Assembly (NCBI GenBank): GCA_019636215.1
Contig: JAHBXZ010000013.1
Span: forward strand, 1 to 64,000
Direction: 5' to 3'
From: Planctomycetota bacterium
GTDB taxonomy: Bacteria > Planctomycetota > UBA8742 > UBA2392
Length of the DNA: 64,000 nucleotides
Below the pieces are notes generated by a model that made no database searches, had not been told where the DNA came from, and saw only the letters and a list, made by a program, of their open reading frames with translations. A program made the translations under genes and the position numbers. Numbering within the stretch: the stretch's first letter is position 1; each line of letters begins with the position of its first letter. Below, piece after piece: positions 1 to 8,276 of the stretch.

Positions 1-42
1 GACCGTCGGTGCTTTCTGGAGGCCCGGCTGCCTATGTTGAGC

Positions 43-2142
43 TCAGGGTTGTCCGCGGATAAGCCTGGCCAGCACCTGCGGAGTTGTGACCGGGGCTTTG
101 CAGGTGTAGTGCTCGCAGACGTAGGCGGCGGCTTGGCCTTGCACGGGTAACTGGTTGGCAACATAGGGCACCAGCTTGCGGATGGCTTCGCCGTCGGTGC
201 CCGGTTCGTGGTGGATAAGGATTGCCCGGGGCAGAAAGTGCTTGCGGGTTTCGGCAATCAGGGCTTTGGTTGCGCTGTCGGCCATTTCGCCTGCGATCAC
301 GATCTCCTGGCCCGGCAGTACGAAGTGTTCCAGCGCGGCCAGCGCATAGTTGAAGCCTGGCGTGTGGCCGGAAATCTGCGGGCTCATGCTTTCCAGTGTG
401 CGTCGGGCCACGTTGAGCAATGCTTCGTCTTGCAGGGTGCGGCCCAGTCTTGCCAGCAGCAGCGCGGCGGCACTGTTGCCACTTGGAATCGCCCCGTCGT
501 ACAGGCTGCGGTTGGGGGCGATCAGTTTGTCGGGGTCGTCGCTGCCCTGGGTGTGGAACAGCCCTTCGCCCTCGTGCCAGAACAGCCGCACCATTTCGCG
601 ACCCATGGTGGCGGCGAGGTCCAGCCAGCGGGGCTCGAGCGTGGCCTGGTAGAGTTGAAACAACCCGTTGCCGAAAAACGCGTAGTCGTCCACGAAGCCA
701 AGAATACCCGCGCTGCCCTTGCGGTAACGGTGCAGCAGGCGGCCGTCGCGCCACATCATGCGCGAAAGGAACTCCGCGCATTGGGTGGCGGCCAGCAGGT
801 AGCGCTTTTCATCCAGCAGCACGCCGGCGCGGGCGATGGCACCCAGCATCAGGCCGTTCCAATCCGTCAGCACTTTGTCGTCAAGCAGCGGGCGCACGCG
901 GTGGGTGCGAACTTCGAACAGGATCTCGCGCGCGCGTTGCAGTGTCGCGCGCAGGGTCGCTGGTTCAAGGCCGTGCAGCTTGGCGGTTTGGTCCAGTGGG
1001 CGCGGCAGGTGCAGAATGTTGTCGCCGGTCTGGGTGCCGCTGGCCTCGTCGTGGAAGTTCCCCTGGTCGGCGCAGCCCCAGGCCGAGGCGACGACAGCGG
1101 CATCGCCGCCAAGGTGGGCTTTGAGCTCGGCCATGGACCAGACGTAGAACTTGCCTTCAACGCCTTCGCTGTCGGCGTCTTCGGCGGAGTGAAAGGCGCC
1201 GCCTTCGTCGCGCAGGTCGCGCAGTGTGTATTCCAGAATGTCGCGCACGATGGCGGCGTGGCGCGGCTCGCCGGTGACCTGCCAGGCGTCCAGGTAGGCC
1301 TCAACCAGCAGGGCCTGGTCGTAGAGCATTTTTTCGAAGTGCGGGGTCAGCCATTCACGGTCGGTGGAATATCGGTGAAAGCCGCCGCCTACCTGATCAT
1401 GAATGCCGCCGTCGGCCATGGCATCGAGTGTGCGCACGGCGATGTTGATGGATTCGGGGGCGGGCAGGATGTCGGCGGTCCGCAGCAGCGCGCTGAGCCG
1501 GTGGGGGGTGGGGAACTTGGGCGCGGATTCAAACCCGCCGTGCTTGTGGTCGAAGCGCCGGGCGTGTTCTTCGGCATTGTCCTTGAGTGTGGCAATGCCG
1601 AGTTCGGTCTTGCCGGTGGGTTTGCCCTGGGCGTTCAGCCATTCGGTGATGCCCTTTGCCTGTTCCTCAAGTTCTTCGCGGCGGTTCTTCCAGACTTCGC
1701 TGACCTGGCGAAGGATGGACTTGAAGCCCGGGCGACCCCAGCGGTCCTCGGGCGGAAAGTAAGTGCCCGCGGTGATCGGCCGCCGGTCTGGAAACAACCA
1801 CACACTCATGGGCCAGCCGCCGCGACCGTTGGACATGCCCTGGGTGACGGCCATGTAGACGGCGTCGACGTCGGGGCGTTCTTCGCGGTCTACTTTGATC
1901 GGCACGAAGTTCTCGTTGAGGATCTGCGCGACTTCTTCGTTCTCGAAGCTTTCGCGTTCCATCACGTGGCACCAGTGGCAGGTGGCGTAGCCGATGCTCA
2001 GGAAAATCGGCTTGTCTTCGGCCTTGGCCTTGGCGAACGCGGCCTCGCCCCAGGGCATCCAGGCCACGGGGTTGTAGGCGTGCTGCAGCAGGTAGGGGCT
2101 GGATTCGTTGGCAAGGGCGTTTGGCGTGCGGTGTGTGCTCAT
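43..2142 (-). CDS. Thioredoxin-domain protein, YyaL/SPATA20 family (DUF255)
   Basis: This 699-residue cytosolic protein belongs to the family that joins an N-terminal thioredoxin-like DUF255 domain to an alpha/alpha-barrel resembling N-acylglucosamine 2-epimerases. The N-terminus carries the family opening ([11 protein letters not shown], then PVAWMPW) and a CHWC redox motif at residues 55-58 followed by HVMERESF. The remainder holds barrel motifs such as [10 protein letters not shown] and HFEKMLYDQ. Length is normal for the family and no signal peptide is visible. It starts at an ATG whose complement lies at 2140-2142, divergent from the TfoX-like gene by about 15 bp, so the promoters must overlap. 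No substrate is established for bacterial members. Family assignment is firm; biochemical role is unknown. Confidence 0.95.
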   Translation of the reverse strand: MSTHRTPNALANESSPYLLQHAYNPVAWMPWGEAAFAKAKAEDKPIFLSIGYATCHWCHVMERESFENEEVAQILNENFVPIKVDREERPDVDAVYMAVTQGMSNGRGGWPMSVWLFPDRRPITAGTYFPPEDRWGRPGFKSILRQVSEVWKNRREELEEQAKGITEWLNAQGKPTGKTELGIATLKDNAEEHARRFDHKHGGFESAPKFPTPHRLSALLRTADILPAPESINIAVRTLDAMADGGIHDQVGGGFHRYSTDREWLTPHFEKMLYDQALLVEAYLDAWQVTGEPRHAAIVRDILEYTLRDLRDEGGAFHSAEDADSEGVEGKFYVWSMAELKAHLGGDAAVVASAWGCADQGNFHDEASGTQTGDNILHLPRPLDQTAKLHGLEPATLRATLQRAREILFEVRTHRVRPLLDDKVLTDWNGLMLGAIARAGVLLDEKRYLLAATQCAEFLSRMMWRDGRLLHRYRKGSAGILGFVDDYAFFGNGLFQLYQATLEPRWLDLAATMGREMVRLFWHEGEGLFHTQGSDDPDKLIAPNRSLYDGAIPSGNSAAALLLARLGRTLQDEALLNVARRTLESMSPQISGHTPGFNYALAALEHFVLPGQEIVIAGEMADSATKALIAETRKHFLPRAILIHHEPGTDGEAIRKLVPYVANQLPVQGQAAAYVCEHYTCKAPVTTPQVLARLIRGQP

Positions 2143-2156
2143 GGCCGGATGCTAGC

Positions 2157-2534
2157 ATGAGGGCTATGGCGGTGAGTGAAGAGTTCGTGGCCTATCTGCG
2201 CGACCAGTTCAATGTGCTGGGCCCGATTGAGATCAAGCGCATGTTCGGCGGCGCGGGCATCTATTTTGGCGGCAAGATCTTCGCGCTGGGCGATAACGAT
2301 ACGCTGTACCTGAAGGCCGCGCCCGACCAGCGCAAAAAGTTCCAGCAGGCCGGGTGCAAACCCTTTGAGCCGTGGCCCGGCCACGTAATGGCGGGCTATT
2401 GGACTGTGCCCGTGGATGTGCAGGAAGACCGCGATGCCCTTTCCCAGTGGGCGCGTGAGGCGATTGCGGCTGCGGCTGGCAAGGCACCGCGACGAAGACG
2501 GCCTGCAAAGTCCGGTTCTCGCCGGCGCAAGTAA
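2157..2534 (+). CDS. TfoX N-terminal domain protein
   Basis: This is a protein of about 125 residues with the TfoX N-terminal domain (PF04993-like). The diagnostic stretch is IKRMFGGAGIYFGGKIFAL followed by LYLKA and GYWTVP. The tail (residues 105-125) is strongly basic with RRRRP and SRRRK, which could bind nucleic acid. It lacks the TfoX C-terminal domain, so it should not be equated with the competence regulator TfoX/Sxy. ATGs at 2157 and 2166 are both possible (MRAMAVSEEF or MAVSEEF). Neither has a clear Shine-Dalgarno sequence, which suggests a very short or absent leader. The 79 bp after the stop before the next gene show nothing notable. Confidence 0.85.
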   Translation: MRAMAVSEEFVAYLRDQFNVLGPIEIKRMFGGAGIYFGGKIFALGDNDTLYLKAAPDQRKKFQQAGCKPFEPWPGHVMAGYWTVPVDVQEDRDALSQWAREAIAAAAGKAPRRRRPAKSGSRRRK

Positions 2535-2613
2535 GGTGATTCAGGCGTTGCAACGGCGTGACGGATTTTGCCGGGCCGGTTGCTATGTTCGTGCCATGCG
2601 ATTCCCACGATGA

Positions 2614-3561
2614 ATGTTGCGCGCAACCGGGCCGTGGTGCCTGCTGCTGCTGCTGGCCGCGCCATTGGCGGCCGAACCCGCCGTCGGCGTAAACATGATG
2701 GAAAGCGAGCCGCTGTTTGCCGGCGGAGTCCAGTTTTACCTGGCCCACCACCATGAGTTCCAGACGCGCCTGTTTGACGGTGCGCGCACCCGCGCCAATC
2801 GCGAAGGCCTGTTCACGATCGACCACCAGCTTGGCCTTGGCGTGAACTGGGGCGTGCCCCGCGTGATTCCCGGTGAATGGACACTCAGTGCCGTCGTGCC
2901 GATTGTGCTGCGCGATTTCCGCACGGTCACGCAAGGCGGCGTTGTCGGCGACCAATTGCACGGCATTGGCGATGTCACACTCGGCGCGCGCATGCGCTAT
3001 CTTTGGTGGGTCCCCGGCGGCGACCGAGGCGGCGAAGGCGCAAGCCTGAACCTGGCCTGTGTGGCCACACTGCCCACCGGCGACAACAACGCCGACCGCG
3101 ACGGCCAGCGCCTGCCCCGTGACATTCAGCTGGGCGATGGCGCCGTGGGCCTTACGTTTGCGCACATCAGCGCCTATTCGCGAAACCGGCTGGAGCTGAT
3201 TTCTACAACACAGTTCACCTGGCGCAGTGTCGGCGTGGGGCGCAGCAACTTTGACTTTGGCGACAGCTTTGCGCATGACCTGGAGGTGAAGTACCGCGTG
3301 ATCCAGGAGAAGTTTCCCGGCAACACGATGTTCCTGATGCTCGGGCTGGCCTGGCAGCGCACGGATTTTGACCGCGACGACGGGGTGCGGGCGAAGAACT
3401 CGGGCGGGCAGGAGCTGATCCTGACGCCCAAGATCCAGTGGCATCCGCTGCCGTGGTGGGAAATGAAGGCCAAGTTTGAAGTGATTCTGTGGCGCGAAGT
3501 GAACGGTATCCAGCTGGGCAGCGAACTTTCGATGCGTGCAAGCATCTCGTACAGGTTCTAA
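2614..3561 (+). CDS. Outer-membrane beta-barrel protein, transporter-like (phenol MetA-pathway type)
   Basis: This 315-residue exported protein has a signal peptide (CLLLLLAAPLAAEPA, cleavage near residue 20) and ends in SISYRF, a terminal aromatic residue typical of outer-membrane barrels. Alternating polar and hydrophobic strands run throughout, and the LPTGDNN segment resembles the 'MetA-pathway of phenol degradation' transporter-like barrel family (PF13557). The sequence supports an outer-membrane location; the substrate is not predictable. The stop codon lies one base before the ATG of the next lipoprotein gene, so the two are probably translated from one transcript. Confidence 0.75.
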   Translation: MLRATGPWCLLLLLAAPLAAEPAVGVNMMESEPLFAGGVQFYLAHHHEFQTRLFDGARTRANREGLFTIDHQLGLGVNWGVPRVIPGEWTLSAVVPIVLRDFRTVTQGGVVGDQLHGIGDVTLGARMRYLWWVPGGDRGGEGASLNLACVATLPTGDNNADRDGQRLPRDIQLGDGAVGLTFAHISAYSRNRLELISTTQFTWRSVGVGRSNFDFGDSFAHDLEVKYRVIQEKFPGNTMFLMLGLAWQRTDFDRDDGVRAKNSGGQELILTPKIQWHPLPWWEMKAKFEVILWREVNGIQLGSELSMRASISYRF

Positions 3562-3562
3562 C

Positions 3563-4201
3563 ATGAACAGCATGAAACGCTGGCTTACAGGTCTTCTGTT
3601 CGGGTGCGCGGCGCTGGCCGTGGCCGCCTGCCACATTGGTGCTGGGTTTGACAGCGCCGAGAAGCGGCGCGCAATGGCCTGGCAGGACGATGCAGCCGCA
3701 CCGGCACCAAAGGAAGTAAAGGCGACCCCAACCGAAACGCCACCGGTCAAAGAGGAACCACCGGCTGCGGCGCTGCCAAGCCCGCCGATTGTGTACCTGC
3801 TGGTGGCCGGCTGAGTGTGATGAGAGTGAGTCGACGGAGTACGGGTCGTACTCCAACGCCGGTTCGGCGAAAAAGTGCAGACAAGCATGGACGACGGGGC
3901 GCTCTGGTTTGAGTGGAAGCTGCCCCGTGCCATCGACGCAAGCGAAGTGTTTGCCGCGGTGAAAGAAGGCGGCATGGGCCTTGCCGAGTTTCACCTGCTG
4001 GGTGAGTTTGAGTTCGGCGACAAGTCCGCGTGGCTGAAGGACGGCAAATCCGCGAAGTTCGTGTATACCGGCCCGCCGCGTGCCAATGGCAAGTGGGACC
4101 TGGAGATCGCGGGCTTTGAGAAGAAAGACAAGGCCGCCGAAGTAGTCGCCGCCGCCCCGTTCAGGCAACCGCAGGTGTACCAGCCCGAAACCGCAGAATA
4201 G
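3563..4201 (+). pseudogene. Lipoprotein gene, apparently interrupted by two compensating frameshifts
   Basis: The first open piece (3563-3814, 83 residues) starts with a lipoprotein signal (KRWLTGLLFG, lipobox VAAC) and a Pro/Ala/Lys-rich linker, then stops after IVYLLVAG. A second piece in the same frame (GTG at 3875 to 4201, 108 residues) carries a beta-rich domain (ALWFEWKL, EFHLLGEFEFGD, KWDLEIAGFE) with no signal peptide or good ribosome site. Between them that frame has four TGA stops, but the frame offset by one reads through 3810-3874 as AECDESESTEYGSYSNAGSAKK. Removing one base near 3806-3810 and adding one A to the AAAAA run at 3870-3874 restores a 212-residue lipoprotein. Cause may be sequencing error, assembly error or true decay. 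Two separate genes remain possible. Confidence 0.6.
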
Positions 4202-4207
4202 GCCGCC

Positions 4208-5146
4208 TCAGGCGATGATGCCCTTGGTGACATTGAGGAAGATGTCCTCAAGGTTCTGGGTCGCCGGCGCGATGCTGACCACCGGCACTCCGCGCTGCAG
4301 CAGTTCGCGCAGCAGGCCGGGGTTGCTTTCAATCGGCTGCATGAAGTTGAAGCTGATGATGCCCCGGTCAATCTCGACTCCGCCGACATCGGGCAGGCCC
4401 CGCAGGATGGTCACGGCGTCGTCGGGGCGGCCCAGCACGCGCAGCAGCAGCTTCTGCTGTGCGAGTTCGCCCGCGCTGCGTTCGGCCAGGATGTCGTCGA
4501 TGCGCCCGGCCTTGAGCATGATGCCGCGTTCAATGATGCCGACAGAGTTACACATGTCGGAAAGCTCAGTCAGGATGTGGCTGGATATGATGATCGTCTT
4601 TCCCAGCTTCTGCAGTTCCTTCAGCAGCAGGCGCAACTCAATGCGTGCACGCGGGTCCAGGCCGGCGGCGGGTTCATCAAGAATCAGCACCTTGGGGTCG
4701 TGGACCAGCGTCTTGGCCAGGCACAGGCGCTGGCGCATGCCCTTGGAAAGCGTGCCGACATCCTTGGTGGCAACGCCGGCAAGGTCCGTGATCTCCATGA
4801 TCTCATCGACCAGCTTCTTGCGTTTTTCAACGGGCACACGATAGGCCGCGGCGAAGAACTCCAGGTACTCGCGAATTTCAACGCCGTCGTACACGCCCAC
4901 GTAGTCGGGCATGTAGCCGATCAGCCGGCGGATGGTCTCGGGTTCGTCCAGGACGCTGATGCCGTCAATGGTGATGTCGCCGTAGTCAGGGTCCAGCAGC
5001 GTGGCCATCATGCGCATGGTGGTGGTCTTGCCGGCGCCGTTGGGTCCGACAAAACCAAAGATGTCGCCCGCGCCAATGCGGAACGTGAGGTCCCAGACAG
5101 CGCGGAACTGGCGGAAGGTCTTGCAGACGTGCTGGACTTCAATCAT
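4208..5146 (-). CDS. ABC transporter ATP-binding protein (ABC-2/NatA type)
   Basis: This 312-residue cytosolic ATPase has all nucleotide-binding motifs in order: Walker A GPNGAGKTTT (about residue 35), the signature LSKGMRQRL, Walker B KVLILDEPAAGLDP and the switch histidine in IIISSHILTE. The fold and the C-terminal extension ending in LEDIFLNVTKG match ATPases paired with ABC-2 membrane proteins (NatA/GldA-like drug, sodium or surface-polymer exporters). No permease gene lies next to it in the window; downstream is the split lipoprotein, on the opposite strand. The partner is therefore encoded elsewhere or lost. It starts at an ATG after a spacer that holds a heptanucleotide repeat array. 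Confidence 0.93.
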   Translation of the reverse strand: MIEVQHVCKTFRQFRAVWDLTFRIGAGDIFGFVGPNGAGKTTTMRMMATLLDPDYGDITIDGISVLDEPETIRRLIGYMPDYVGVYDGVEIREYLEFFAAAYRVPVEKRKKLVDEIMEITDLAGVATKDVGTLSKGMRQRLCLAKTLVHDPKVLILDEPAAGLDPRARIELRLLLKELQKLGKTIIISSHILTELSDMCNSVGIIERGIMLKAGRIDDILAERSAGELAQQKLLLRVLGRPDDAVTILRGLPDVGGVEIDRGIISFNFMQPIESNPGLLRELLQRGVPVVSIAPATQNLEDIFLNVTKGIIA

Positions 5147-5184
5147 GGAATGTTGTCGCCAAGCGTTGGGTCAGGCCCTGCGTG

Positions 5185-5263
5185 AGTCAGCAGTCTATAG
5201 TCCGCAGTGGTCAGCAACAACGAAGGCGTTTATCTGGCTGCTGACTGAGATCTGCCGACTGCC
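5185..5263. repeat. Degenerate heptanucleotide repeat array, inverted halves
   Basis: The left half (5185-5219) has five 7-base units beginning AG: AGTCAGC, AGTCTAT, AGTCCGC, AGTGGTC, AGCAACA. The right half (5236-5263) has GGCTGCT, GACTGAG, ATCTGCC, GACTGCC, which read on the other strand as AGTC-type units in the same 7-base phase. The array fills the spacer between the ABC ATPase start and the end of the small membrane-protein gene. It could fold into an imperfect hairpin. Confidence 0.6.
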
Positions 5264-5272
5264 GCCTTGCGG

Positions 5273-5503
5273 TTACTTTGCTTCCTTGCCGGCATCGACG
5301 ACCTTCTTGGCGGCGTTCTCCATCGATTTGGGCAGGCCTTTGCCAAGCAGAAACCGCACACCCAGGTAGATCAGCCCGCCGCCCACCAGGATGCCCAGCG
5401 CGATCTTGAGAATGTCCCACAGCAGGGCACCGACAAACATGGCCAGCAGTACGACCAGAACGCCGATGGCAATGTACTTGATCGCCGTGGGGGAAAGTGC
5501 CAT
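5273..5503 (-). CDS. Small membrane protein of unknown function
   Basis: This is a protein of about 76 residues, counted from the ATG giving MALSPTAIKY. An upstream ATG at 5521 would add six residues but falls next to the terminator hairpin. Two hydrophobic segments (VLVVLLAMFVGALLW and ILVGGGLIYLGVRFLLG) predict a helical hairpin in the inner membrane, followed by a basic, Lys-rich amphipathic tail. I do not recognise a family. It lies downstream of a strong terminator that ends the DUF4190-type gene, so it probably has its own promoter. Confidence 0.65.
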   Translation of the reverse strand: MALSPTAIKYIAIGVLVVLLAMFVGALLWDILKIALGILVGGGLIYLGVRFLLGKGLPKSMENAAKKVVDAGKEAK

Positions 5504-5520
5504 GTGCCCTGTGTTTCGCA

Positions 5521-5548
5521 AAAACGGGGGCGCGATTTGCGCCCCCGT
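5521..5548 (-). terminator. Rho-independent terminator after the DUF4190-type gene
   Basis: A perfect 10-bp GC-rich stem (5524-5533 with 5539-5548, loop of 5) is followed on the minus strand by a run of five T (5520-5524 read as A on the plus strand). It sits 19 bp past the stop of the gene at 5567-6964. Confidence 0.85.
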
Positions 5549-5566
5549 CCGGAATTCCTGGCGCTG

Positions 5567-6964
5567 CTAGCGGAAGTTCTTCTTGAACCACTGCTCGGCG
5601 GCGTCACGTTCCGTCAGTTTGTCGAGCTCGCCCAGGCCTGACGTTTCATCCAGGGCGCTTTTGCTGTCGGCGATCAACTGGTCCAGCGCCGCCAATTCGG
5701 CGGGGCTATCGGCGAGCTTGGCCATTTCTTCCTGGTTGGCCAGACGCTTGACCTTGACCTTCAGCTGGGCGTGGGTGTCGGTGGCCTGGCGGCTTTTTTT
5801 CTCGACGGCCATCAGGCGCTTCTGAACTTCGCCGATCAGCAGCAGGTGCTCGTTGGCGACCTTGTCGCCCTTGACTTCTTCCAGTGTGCTCAGCTTGCGG
5901 TCCTTGGCGACCTTTCGCAGGTCGTCTTCGGCTTCCTTCAGGTCGCCCTGGGCCTTCTTGAGGGCGGTTTCGTAGTACTTGGACTTGTTCTCGATGCTCT
6001 GCAGCATCTTCTGCAGTTCACGGCGTTTCTGGGTGATCTCGCGGGTCTTGGCATCGCCGCCGCCGAACAGCTTCTGCAGGTCGAAGCCGGCATCCTGCTT
6101 CACGGGCTTGTCGTCGGTCGTGGACCAGGAGTTGTCCACGCCGATGAACGCAAGGCCGTAGGTCTGGAACTCTTTGGCGGCCTTGTCGCCCTTGGCGGGC
6201 AGGCCCATAAAGTCACTCCAGTCTTCCGCGTCGCCCTTGCGCACGACCTCGGCAAAGCCGGTCTTGCCTTCCCATGTGGCGTCGCTGCCGGGCTTGTAAC
6301 GCAGGAACTCGGACCACTTCTTGCCCTCGACGCTGGATTTGACGGCGCTGTCAAGGTCATCCAGGCCGGTGGACCAGGACTCGGGCAGGTAACCGTTGGC
6401 GACAAGTTCTTCAATGTTATGGGGCACGCGCTGGTTGTCTTTCTTGAATTCTTCAATGGCTGCTACCACCGGCGCGCCGGCCTGGGTCGCGTACTCTTCG
6501 GCCCAGTAGACCTGGTGGACGCCCAGGCCCATCACCGCCACCCAAAGGCCGACCTGGCACAGCGAAATCACGAACCCGGCAAAGGCCATGCCCTTGGCGC
6601 GCTTGTTGCCGACCATGCCGATCAGGCCGAACAGCAACGAAAACGGCGAAAGCAGGCCGCAGAACAGGATGCTGACCAGCGAGATGATAAGCGACGCCGC
6701 GGCCCAGGACCCGCTGCCGGACTGGCGATAGCTGGCCGGGTTGAACATCTGGCGTGTCATGCCCCGGAAGCCCTGCTGCGGGTAGCTTTGCGGCGGCGCG
6801 TACTGCTGCTGTTGCGGCGGTGGGGCGTAGCTGCCCGAATGCGGCACAGGCCCCGGACCCTGCTGGTACTGCGGCGGGTAGCCGGGGTTGCCCGGCGGCG
6901 GGCCGTAACCGGCAGGCTGCTGCGGCGTACCGTATCCGGGTGGGATGTTCGGGGGCTGGTTCAT
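5567..6964 (-). CDS. DUF4190-type membrane protein with Pro/Gln-rich N-terminus and coiled-coil tail
   Basis: This 465-residue protein has three zones. Residues 1-80 are a low-complexity Pro/Gly/Gln/Tyr tract (GYGPPPGNPGYPP, PPPQQQQYAPP). Residues about 86-152 carry two transmembrane helices with the DUF4190-like pattern (WAAASLIISLVSILFCGLLSPF, split here by GLIGMVGNKRAKG, then GFVISLCQVG). The rest is soluble, including a heptad-rich coiled coil at about 300-430 (RRELQKMLQSIENKSKYYET onward). A good Shine-Dalgarno (AGGAG) precedes the ATG. It follows the dehydrogenase gene by 41 bp and may be co-transcribed. Function is unknown; the disordered N-terminus, anchor and coiled coil suggest a scaffold or sensor. 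Confidence 0.75.
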   Translation of the reverse strand: MNQPPNIPPGYGTPQQPAGYGPPPGNPGYPPQYQQGPGPVPHSGSYAPPPQQQQYAPPQSYPQQGFRGMTRQMFNPASYRQSGSGSWAAASLIISLVSILFCGLLSPFSLLFGLIGMVGNKRAKGMAFAGFVISLCQVGLWVAVMGLGVHQVYWAEEYATQAGAPVVAAIEEFKKDNQRVPHNIEELVANGYLPESWSTGLDDLDSAVKSSVEGKKWSEFLRYKPGSDATWEGKTGFAEVVRKGDAEDWSDFMGLPAKGDKAAKEFQTYGLAFIGVDNSWSTTDDKPVKQDAGFDLQKLFGGGDAKTREITQKRRELQKMLQSIENKSKYYETALKKAQGDLKEAEDDLRKVAKDRKLSTLEEVKGDKVANEHLLLIGEVQKRLMAVEKKSRQATDTHAQLKVKVKRLANQEEMAKLADSPAELAALDQLIADSKSALDETSGLGELDKLTERDAAEQWFKKNFR

Positions 6965-7005
6965 CGGGTCTCCTGCCTCAAGGTTCCTGCGGCAAACGCA
7001 GGTGC

Positions 7006-7857
<852 letters not shown>

Positions 7858-8276
7858 GGATGCTCCATTGCCCGAACTTGGGCCGCCGAGTCTAGCAAGC
7901 CGGGGTCAGTATGAAAGGCAAGCGGGGCTTGGGCACTTACTCATGGGCGGCGGGTTTGTAAGGGCCGTGGGTGCACCTGGTCTGGCCCGCAAAGACCGAC
8001 GGCCAAGGTGAAGGGCAGATTCACGCGACATCGAAGAGACACGGAGAACAGAAACGACAGCGAACCACCGCGCCGGCCATTCCGCGACCCCGAAGCTGAT
8101 CCTGACCTTGACCCTGTGCCCAAACCTGACGGCGGCATCGGGCGGATAGTCCGGCCACGCAAGGGCCGATTCTGGTTGGGAAAATGCGGCCCGGTGCGTA
8201 GAAGAGGGATACATTTGCACTGTCTTGGCCGGTCGCCGGTGCGCGGCCGTCCTTTTCTTGTTCCCGGAGCATCGGC
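7858..8276. other. 419-bp gene-free divergent intergenic region
   Basis: This lies between the divergent dehydrogenase and S41 protease genes, so it should hold both promoters. On the minus strand TTGCTAGACT near 7890 could provide a -10 for hbd. A purine-rich stretch at about 8024-8070 (GAAGAGACACGGAGAACAG) looks like low-complexity spacer. I see no RNA gene or convincing small reading frame. Confidence 0.5.

Noticed and set aside
208..2160. Long plus-strand reading frame of 650 codons opposite the YyaL-type gene
   Set aside because: It is fully antisense to a confidently recognised protein and its translation is Gly/Val/Ala/Gln-rich, a typical shadow frame of GC-rich DNA.
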